Source of the DNA: Brugia malayi
Taxonomy: Eukaryota; Nematoda; Chromadorea; Rhabditida; Onchocercidae
Reading direction: 5' to 3'
NCBI RefSeq assembly: GCF_000002995.4
Contig: NW_025062478.1
Span: 9,090,001 to 9,154,000 of the forward strand
Length of the DNA stretch: 64,000 bases
A program made the translations under genes and the position numbers. Shown here one piece after another: positions 50,701 through 61,600 of this stretch. A model generated the notes under the pieces. That model saw only the letters and a list, made by a program, of their open reading frames with translations. It had not been told where the DNA came from and searched no databases. Position 1 is the stretch's first letter; each line of letters starts with the position of its first letter.

Positions 50701-53700
50701 TGAACTCTTCAAATCATCCAGGATGAAATTGCAATCCTATCTTTCGGATCTTACAGTAACGTTCATTGATAGAGCAACTTTTATGATTGTTCTTTTTTTT
50801 TTCACTTTTTGTAGCTAAAGTTGCATCCTTTCATTCTGCTAATTATCATTTCATACATTTCCTGACGTTGATAATCTTATCTAATTAGCAATTTGAGCAT
50901 TTCCTCAGTATGTGGTTCGTAGACATTGTAGAAGAAATGCCGAGCTCCGATATTACGGATCAGTTTGCACATATCACGTGGCTCATCCACAAATTCCATG
51001 ATCATTTTCAGTGCTGTTTGGAAACAGGTGCAATAATCGCTGAAAAATACCATTAGTATGTGTCTGGAAAGCAGCACAGGGCAAAGAAGATTAATTTGCA
51101 TCCATCTAGAATCTTTCTTTATAATGATAATTAACAAAACTAACTGAAATCTTTGATCATTGTACAGTTTCTCCTTTTCATAATTTTTTCCAAAGCTCCA
51201 AAGTAGTCGCATTGATTCAAAATTTTCGATTACATATGCAATTGTTGACTGAATTACTTTAAGCTATAAAAGTGAAACTTTAACGTTTTAGATTGCTAGC
51301 AAATTTTATTTCATTATTAGATGCAGCGAAATGATTCAGATTAGAAACAAATTTGGAACGGTGCAGTCATATTAATATCAAAAGAATCTACTAATTTTAG
51401 TCACACTAGTAGTTGAACAGGTAGCGTAATTAAAGTTTTGAGGATTGAGACATTTTAAAGGAGAAAGTGATAAACGTGACAATTACTTGTAAGTCAAGTT
51501 TATCAAGTTGTATCCAGTGACATCGTGCTTGTTGCAGGTCGTTAAACGACCCTCTCTCTTCCGTATCATTTTCATTATTCTGCAAAATCGATTTCTTCAT
51601 GTCACCTTCTTTCTTCATCTGATTACTGATCTGCGTCACCGCATTTATCTGATTCTAATGTAATCATAATTTTTTGCTAGTTTTAATCGTGATTTTGTTA
51701 GCTATCAAAAAAAAAAATATCACTTAGATTAATCAGACGTATGTAATGTTAGTGATATAATGTAATATGTATAGCACTGACTGATGTTATAAATAACGTA
51801 CGTAACATTAGCGTAACGTTAGTGATACAAATATTATTCAAATTATTAAGAAAGCGAAATTTTCAGCTAATTTTGTTACTTCTTATTTCTACATTTATAT
51901 TATTTTCTACTGTTTACATTCATCGAGTGAGATCTTTCCTACAGACTTTTCCTTTGCTCATTAACGAAGATCTTATTAGATAAATGAATAATTATATAAA
52001 TAATTCTCTGTATTCAAAGAATTCTAGATGCAAACCAATTCATCTGCTGCAGATTGATTAACCATTGTAAGAGCATTTGCGAGAACCTCCTCAACTAGCT
52101 GAAATTTTATGTGTCTAGAAAAAGTGATATTGAAAGTATCTGAATGATAACATATGAAAGAGTCAATGTATACTATAATTCTTGAATATTTTCAACAATT
52201 ATAGTTGAACATTTATATGGAAAAAAATAAGGTTGTTGAGAGAGTATTTTTTCTTTAACTCTCAATATTAATTATAGATCGATATATGTTGAGAAAAAAC
52301 ATTTCTTTTCTTGAAAGGAATCTGAGAAAGTAGAATGTTTTAGTCAGTGAAGATTTAGTCTAATTTTAGAGAAAGAGAAAGGAGAGCAAGAACTTACTGG
52401 ATGTATAAGATTCCCGTGATGCATATTTGGTATATCTAAATTAATAGTTATCTCTTGATATATCCTAAAAAAAACTTCAGTTAGAAAGGAATGAATAGCT
52501 TAAACTACCTTCAATGGTTTATTTTTAAGCATTTTAACTTCATCAATTATTAAAAAGAAATCCCATTTATTGGATTGCATTTTCTGCTTAATGATTAATC
52601 AAAGAGAAAATATTTGAGTTTTTAAAATTAGATGGGAAGCATTAATTAGCTTGTTTATGCTTTCATTTTCTATTTTATGGAAATATTTCAAATTATTTCA
52701 TGTTTTAAGGGGAGAAGATCTTTCACATTCATTTAATAAATGATGGATGAAAAGTGAAATAGTAAGTTGTTTGGCATTCATTCTGTACTACTTAATTTGT
52801 ACTAATTTTTCACATCACTTAAAACTAAATAATTAAATAGCTTGAAAGTAATAGCAAAGTAATAAAAATAAAACAAAATTGTTTATTAGATGAAAATCTG
52901 ACAATTATTTGATCTAATACTTGTAATCGCATTGAAAGAATTATCTATCTTTCATAAAGGAAAAAGGTTGAGTAGGAAACTGTTATTACCTAAACTATAA
53001 TCATAACTTACTTTCTTGTACTTGTCTAAGTTATGTTCTAGTGGAGAAGATGCTTAGTACCTTGCTGTACTCACATTCGTACTGATTCCAGTAAACGTTA
53101 TATATCGTCATTTTTACGTGTGTTTGAGTATTTCATTGTTGAATTTCAAAAAGTTCGTATAACATTAATTTTTGGGACTTTCGATTAAAAAGCGGTGTTT
53201 AAGTGTTGAGTAGGACCTTAAACGAAATAATAATACCTCTTATTGTCAGTCATCAAGATTACTGGTTTTGATTGATTCAATTCATGTTATTAAGCTTTGA
53301 CTGCAAGACAAAAGCGATCATTTCAAATAACTTATGGAAATTGAAAAAGCATGTCGAAAGGTACATTTGGAGACACATAAACTTCTTGTGATATCATCAG
53401 CATATTGTGGAATATTTTAAATATTGCTTATATTTGGAAGTTTTATGATGTTTTTATATTTGGGGTACCATATTTAAATTTCTGCAAACTTTTTCCTTTG
53501 TCATAGAAATATCCTTTGTTTCCTTTTCTGAGTTTCAGATCATTGCATCCTTTTTATTCTTCGTTTGTTTAATTGAATACCAATGCAGTGATTATTATGA
53601 TTACTGCAATTATTATCATGATTACTGCAATCATTTTATAATTACTGCAGTTATTATTACCATTGTGGACACCAGAGAAGAATTAATTTGTTTAATTTGA

Positions 53701-56700
53701 TCAAAATTATTTCGTCTTTGATCATCTTTGTGTACGGAAAAAATTTCCTAGATGCTATAGCAAATAATACAATGATATCTTTATCATTATTGTTATATAT
53801 TATTATGATTGATAATTGAACATGTTTAATCGTTAAAAGAGAATAGAATAAGAAATATCAATACTTTATTCCCCTCAACGATTGCTCTCGACGACAAAAT
53901 TGTAGTATCATATTGTTATCATCGTATCATCACCATTATCTCATTACCTTATCATCATCATCATTTATCTTCTGATAAAATTTGTTTTATTTTCCTGTTA
54001 GCGATAGTTCCTTCTATTCTTGTTATATGAGGACTCGTTAAGTGCATTATAATCGATTGTATTCTTGCTTGATTCTTCTCATTCTTCTTCCTTCTTCAGT
54101 TCTCCATTCGTCTCTTCGAATGCTTAATGTTTAATTTGTTGATTCATCATCACTATCAAATCATTCTGCTCGTCAATCAGGAAGCAGAAAAAATATTTCC
54201 ATTTTTCCCGCTGGTGCTAACAATTTGACATCGTTTTGTTTTCGTTCATTATTTTCATCATTTTGGAAAATAGTTTGAAAATATATGTTAAGAGTTCAAT
54301 GGGAAATTTGCTTTAAAACACAACTTGTTACTTTTATTGTTTTAAAATCGTCACTCAGTTGCTAATTTCATCATTTAAGAGATAATGTGATAATAATATG
54401 CTTCAACACAAACACGTTAATCTGTAAAGTTCTAGTTTGTCTAGAAAGTTTTTGAAACATTTCTTTATTTTCCAGATTTCCAGATGAATTTTATCTGTTT
54501 TTTTCCAGCATTAAATAAATTGCTAAAACCAGCATTTACGTATTTATATTAATTTATTTCTATTACAATTACCAATCTCTGAGCTTCGATCACGAAAATA
54601 TTAGTTCGTTTACAATAAGATTGACAACTTTTCCATAGTTTTTTTCTCTTCATTAATGAAAATCGACAAGTTGAAAGTACATTACGGAAAAAAATTATTG
54701 AAAGTTTAGACATATATTAATTCTCAAAAATTTAAACGTCAACGCACTGGCAGATACCTAATAATTAACCATTAGTCATCATTACCGTAATTATTCTTTC
54801 CACTTAAACTAAATTTTTTCCTTTCTGAGTCTTTGCCAATTCACATCATTTTGTCAGTAAATTAAATCTGAAATTTTTTAGAAAAAAAACATTGTTAAGA
54901 ATGTGTAGTGGTTTGGAGGACGCTTGAAAGGTCGAAAATTTGGTACTTTTGAGATTATAATATATATCTATGGGTTTTTTTTCTAGGAATTTACTCTTTA
55001 CATTAATAAATTTAGTAGAAAAAAGTACTGAAGAATTTTGTCCAATGTTGTTAGAGTTTCTGGCAAGATTTCTGCTTTTTGTATATTTCACAAATCGCTT
55101 AAAAAAAAAAAAAAAAAAAATCAACATTGTCCTAATAGCTTTAAATCCAAACTTCGGTACAAATATCTCAAGTCGAATTAAACCATTCGAATTATCAGAG
55201 AGCTCCGTACAAAATATTAACAAGTTTGCTAAGATTTTTATTACAGAAAAAGTAATCAAATTTTGTTCAAGAAAGAAAATCTAATAGCTAAGATATTATC
55301 CTAGGATTTTAATGCTTGGTGAACCACTAACTTCTATCAAGAATCATAGATATACTTACGAACTGGTATGAAATATGAACTGGAAAAGTTTTCTCTTTCA
55401 AATTATCTTAAGCAAAGTGGAACAAGTGAAAATCTTACGGTTCTTTGTTATGTCATTACGTAATGTACTAAAGATCCGTAAGATCTATTAGCTAAAGCAT
55501 TATCCAAGTTCGTTAACATCATAATGATAGCATTGTGTACAGCTGTTTAGCTTAACTATGTATTACATAAGAAAGAATGTGACAGCAAGCATATGGTGAC
55601 GATTTGGAAGAGAGGACGAAGTGCCATTTGCAAAACTTGTTTTCTAGTTTTTGTCGTTAGTACGACAGCAGCGTCGCGTATCTTAAATATCGCCTCGACC
55701 ATAACGAATGACATTGGGTAGTGAGAAGCTATTATTGCTGCATTATTTCTTACTTTCCTCCAATCTTCACATCTATAATATTTACATAATTTTCTCTGAT
55801 AACTTAGATGCATTAGTATTATTAAGTTCTAAGTATCAATGAAAATGAAATTTTTCAATCGAACTTTTCTTTCCTCAGAACTGTACAGATTGTAAATGGT
55901 ATTATACTGTCTACTCTGTGGTTAAAAATCCGATATTAGAATGCATCACTATTAGGAGAAATGATCGATTTGTGAAGTCCAATTCTGGCAAATATTTTAA
56001 GAGTGGCGAAAATTTCATATATCTTTCATTGTTGTATTATTACATCCCACTTGTCAGAAATCATCAGAAATAGTTGTAGAATTGAATTGTTTGTTTGTTA
56101 TATGTACTTTATGTAAATTTTGTCAAATTTTAAGACTGCTTTAAAATATTTTAAGCAAAATTACCAAACATTCAAATTTTTTGAATCTCTTTGGTGGTCT
56201 TTTTTTTCAAAAAATTAATTGGGAGAATATGTAATTTCAATATAGCAAATGAATAAGGCTTTCAGATGAATAATTAAGAAAATCCTACAAATTGCTTATA
56301 TTGCTCTTCTCTTTTACTTTCTAGAATAATGATAATCGAATGTGACTTCATTACTCTTTCATGTAAACTTCGATTACTGTTTCTGAATTACTGTGAGATA
56401 TCTGCTTGTGTATATTTGATCCTTTCTAGAAATGGTACGGATGAGTTGATTAACTTCCTTTTGCTTTATGCATGTTATCATCTCCGAAAATACTTTGAAA
56501 TCTTTCATTGTACCATTTTGTTGCTTTCTCAATCATCATTTTCCTTTCTCTTTGAGTCTTCCATGAGATCAATATAAATTAGAAAAATTAGATTACATTT
56601 CGGTAATACTGAGATTCCAAGAAATCTTCATCACTCTTTGATTTAAATTCCTTTTCAAATTATTTGTAGAATACATCATTAAGAAAAAAAGAAGAATGCA

Positions 56701-58605
56701 GGAGAAGGAAATAGATTTGCATATAATTAGGTAAAACTTGTCCACTAAATGGTTTACTCACTTTTATTATTAATTATAAATCAATTTATAATCTGCTCTA
56801 ATGTACAGTTATTATTTCGTGTCAAAATTCAGATTTTATCGGTCCATTTCGTATATATTGGGATATTTAGGGTATAAATTCGTTAAATATTTTGTTTAAT
56901 TTTAATTTAGGATTAAACCAACCATACTAAATTTTCTGCTGAGCTTTTAACCTACGATCAGACGCTTTCATCTCTGTGCTTTTTTTACACGTCAAATAAT
57001 TTGTCCATCGCAGTACTAAAAGTTTTATGCATGATGCGAACGATTCTTATTTTATCGATGTGTAAATAAAAAGCTGTCTCAACAGGAAATATTTTGGAAT
57101 GAATGCAACTAATGTTGAATTATTACAGGTAATAACAGATTACCTTCTAAACTTCAACGAAGTAAATTTAAAAAGTTATAAGCATGTTTATTCAGATTTA
57201 TCATCGATAGAGACATCGCTTCATAATTCATCTCATCTACACCTGCTTTAAGAAATAGTTCATCTGCTTTTAACTTCATCTGCTTATGAAAAAGTTACAT
57301 GGAAAGGGAAGACAAACACTAGTGAAAGGAAGTGACAAATTATGTATGACTAAGAATTGTATGCCTTGACTAAGATTGACCGTTATTTGTGTAAATAATG
57401 GTTAGTAAACATTGTTGATAGGACAATAAGTTTCAGTTTACATTTCATTGTGATAATCATATTTGCAAAATTGGGTAGAATATTCAGCAATGAAGTTATC
57501 AGACTATTCAAGCATTACTTTCATATTAAATATTAGAGGTTTTCATTTACTAAAATAGATTATGCAGTCATAGATTTGATATATTGAATCATTGAAATTA
57601 AATTTACCACACAAATAAAATCTTTGATGTGCATATCTGCAGTGTGCAAATATGCTTACTCTGCAGATCTGACTGATTGAAATTTACCCCTTTTAACATG
57701 TGCAGGAAGAGAAGTTAGATGAAAATGCAAAGTTATAGAAATTTCCTCAAAGATTTTTTATTAACTAAATGAAGGAGATAATAATGACTTATTCCTACAT
57801 CGAGAATGAATAATAAATTATTAAATTAACGACTGAATTCACATGCACATTTTGAACTTTTTAAATCTTTCCATTATGACTGAAAGTATAGCTTGCATGC
57901 AAAAAAAAGCTGTCACGGCATGTATAGCGACAACTCATACAGTTAAAAAGTGTGCAATTAATAGGAACTAATGTATCTGATTTTTTTTCAAACAATAAAG
58001 GGATGATGATAAGATAGAAAGGAGTACTTAATTATTTAATTAAGATCTGAACGAAATTAAATTAAAATTGCTTAATGATTAATTACTTATTTCGCTTGAT
58101 ACGATGAGTATTCAGTTGGAAGTATGCAGCCGGTTCTCACCTTGATTTTAAAATCGTATTGACACTGAGGGAATGAATCGACAGTATTTGGTAATATTTC
58201 CCCTAGTTTAGTTCAAATATGATTACTAGTAATATTTCTTGAGATATCCATTACGACATATGTTGATACTTTGTTAAGAACATTTACAAAATAGCATTTG
58301 AAGCTATTTTCATCACAAATTTTCAATTTGCAGAAAGCTCTGAAAGAGCGTACTTCGGAATGCGATTCATTGAAAAAGAAGGTGGAAAAGTTCGAGAGAG
58401 ACAGGTAACTATTTGTTTCTTTTTCAGTATATGAATTCAGTTTACAAATTTTCTCAGCTTAGATAATACTTAAATTGGTGATATCACAAAAATGATCATC
58501 TCATCTCATCTGTAATTGGTAGAATTTATACCTATTAAAATCGAGAAGGCAGTGTATAGCACTGTTATTATTCCTAATTAATATCACTATATAGCCGCTG
58601 TTATC

Positions 58606-58638
<33 letters not shown>

Positions 58639-61600
58639 CAAACTACCAAAAGTTTTTCGGTTACATGACAAATGAAGGATCTTACATGGATTTATTAGGC
58701 TGGTTTCTGTGGATTGAACTTTCCAGCCATTTTCGAAAACTCATTTCGAGTACAGTGATTCAAGTGACAATTAGTGGGATGGACCGATTTCTATGATACT
58801 ATTCGATTATTGGAAATAAAGTTTTAGTAACATAAGATGAAAGTTTATGTGTCTGTGCTTATGATGCTATTATCAAACTAAGTTGGACTTTAATATTCCA
58901 GACAACAATGGGAAAATCAGAAGCGTGCGTTGGAAGCAAAGCAACCAATGGATGTCCAGATGTTACAAGGCCAAAAACGGGAACTAACCATGCAGCTGGA
59001 TCGGGAACAGGCTGAAAAACAAGAACTTTTCATGCAGGTTTCATTTTTTAGTCTTTTTTCATAAATTTCTTTTTTTCTACGAATAAGTTTACTTGTCCTT
59101 GAACGAAAAAAGTGCCCTCTGCAGATGCATTTTTTGTTTTGTTTTCAACCATTTAACCATAGCAGGTAATCTTTCAAAGATAAATTAATGATTCATTTTC
59201 AAAGTATTATAGATAAACGACAGTATTATAGAAAGTATTATAGATAATCGACGATATTTTTAAGCCATTTCAAATCCATTCAAAAAAATTATGCTGAGTA
59301 TTAAGTGTAAGAGAAGAAGGACGAAAATTCAATTTATAATTTGAAAGTCAATCATAATCGCAAATTTCATTATCTTAATTTTAGATTAACAGTTTAATAG
59401 CGCAATTAGCAGATGCAAATCGCGTTACTTCAGACCAACAAGAATGCAATGTACTGAAAGATGAGAATGAAAAGTTGAAGAAACAAATCACCGATATTTT
59501 AGTTAGTTTTAATTCAATTCTTTTGTATGTTTTTTTCTTTTCCAGGAAAGTAGAAAGTTGTCAATGAACGCATTAGGTTTGATAAAGCATTGATATTAAT
59601 AGCAAAAAATATTTTCTAATCAAAAATGAAATTATATTATCATTTTCTTTCCTATTGAAGTGTTCAGAAACAGCTGCAACACTATCAATTCAATAATAAT
59701 GTTGCGGTTGCTGCATATCATATCACTGAGATTTTCAGGCTGTTCAATCACAGCTTAATACAGACGTGCACAATTTGCAAGAAGAAGTGCGATGCAAAAA
59801 TCAGCAAGTAGAAAATGCTCAAGATGAGTCAAAAAGACTTCGTTTGATAATGAATAATGAGAAGGTCCAACTAAAAAGTAGCATTGAAGAGTTGCAGCGC
59901 GATTTACAGATGAAATCAGCTGCATTGCAAAGCTTAATGCTTGCCAAACAGGTAATTAAGTATCTCATTTCTAATAATATCTGTTTCATATATCGATTCC
60001 CCTCTTTCTTAATTTCAGTGTGATCTTTCTAGGATATCAAGACGAATGAAGCAGACTCAGCAATGATAACTCAGTTAACAGCTGAAAATGAGGAATTAAG
60101 AGGTCAAATTGATGTGATCCGAAATGAGATTAAGGGACGCGCTTCCGAAATTGAGGAAGTGAAATCAGAGAGTGGAGAAGTAAGCTGTACTTCATGAAAT
60201 TTCTGTAATAGAACGATAAATTACTTTTGTAAAATAATTCCAGCCAAAGGACATATCAGTTCTCTTGAAAGATATATCAACTTTCTTGAAAATCTAACCT
60301 CATTACAATCAAAATTTCTCTGACTATGTAAAGCACTGCAGTCTACTGATATTAATTCAGTTTTCTTTTTTTTTTTCATCAGAATTATTTTCCCTTTAGA
60401 TCATAAAATGCATGTTTTAAGATATTTATAAAAATATTAAAGAATTTTTTTGTTGCACTATTCCATTTGATTTAGAAACTTAGAAATCTTCAAAGCGAGT
60501 TGGATTTCATGCGAGAAAATGCAAAAAAGAAGGAAGCGGAATTGTCCAAACAGAGTGATGTAATTTCTTTTATTGCTTATTAATTTATAATTTCTTCAGT
60601 TTCTTTTAAATTTTCGAGTACGTCATTTTAGTTTAACAGAACTAATATCTTCATAAAGCACTTATAACCTGAAAACTTAATTTTTTTGGAAGTTCAAGGT
60701 TATACTGGAATCTCCTAAAATTTAGGAAATTGGAAAGTTGCAGAGTGAACTCAATTCTGCACTAGAAACTATGCAGAAGAGAGAAGTTGAATTATCATCC
60801 ATGCGAAACAATGTAAGCAAACTTCAATCTGTAGTCTAAACTGCAACTGCTAAGTTGTAAAGTTTGTGATTCAACGTTTTCAGCTTGATTCAGCTCCGTA
60901 AAAAACTGGAATTATTCTTTTAGCGTGCGCTCTAGCAAAGTTTGCTTTTTAAGGTCTATTTGTTTTGGAAAATTTCATGAAAATTAGTGAAATTATGAAG
61001 AGAAGGAATTTTTGGTATTCGTTTTAAAATAGGGAATTTCAGGAAGTGCATGAAATATCACAGCTTCGAGAAGACATAGAGAAATATAAATTAGATGCGG
61101 AGAAATTAAGTGAAAGACTGGAAGAAAGCCAAAAAAATCTGGTAGAATGTGAGAAAAAGTACGTTTTGAATATTTTAATAATAAATTCATTTGCTGTAAG
61201 GTATTGCTTACAACGCTGCTGAAATTCTTTCCTATATTTAATCTTTCAAAAAATATTTTCTTCCGTTTTGTGGGAGTTTGATACCTGTTAGCATAACTAT
61301 TGTTAGTCTGAGATTTAGTAAGGTATGAACAAAAAAGAATGAAACGGATGTAATGTAGAAGAGACAAGGCAAGGGATTATTTTTGGTATATACTGCCTAA
61401 TATTGTTTTGATTCCTCACATCTCAATCCTAAACCTGAAATAGGAGTTGGAAATTGTGGATAAATCTTCTCATGCTCTTTTGTCAATCATTTTGTTAACT
61501 TGTTGTTATTGACATTATTGAATTTTTCAAAACATTTTCATTCTTGAAAGATCTAAAGATGGTTATTCGCTACATGAAGGTCTTAGTAAAGTCTAATCGA

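Larger units (their letters stand above)
47893..58333. other. 10.4 kb intron hosting antisense genes
   Basis: Donor GTAAGT after exon 12 (ending KELR) and acceptor TTTGCAG before exon 13 (starting KALKERTSE) are both phase 0, so the coiled coil reads through. The first third holds two minus-strand globin-like genes. The remainder (52465-58333) has no supported gene. It contains a 20-bp-period repeat (53600-53649), a poly(A) run near 55100 and short open frames such as the minus-strand frame at 55556-55813, which I could not link to other exons. Confidence 0.65.

Noticed and set aside
54846..55284. Overlapping open frames on both strands
   Set aside because: Both run through AT-rich sequence and a poly(A)/poly(T) run, with composition typical of chance frames.
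55556..55813. Minus-strand frame of 85 codons inside the large intron
   Set aside because: Composition is less biased than its surroundings, but no family match, splice partners or start context could be established.
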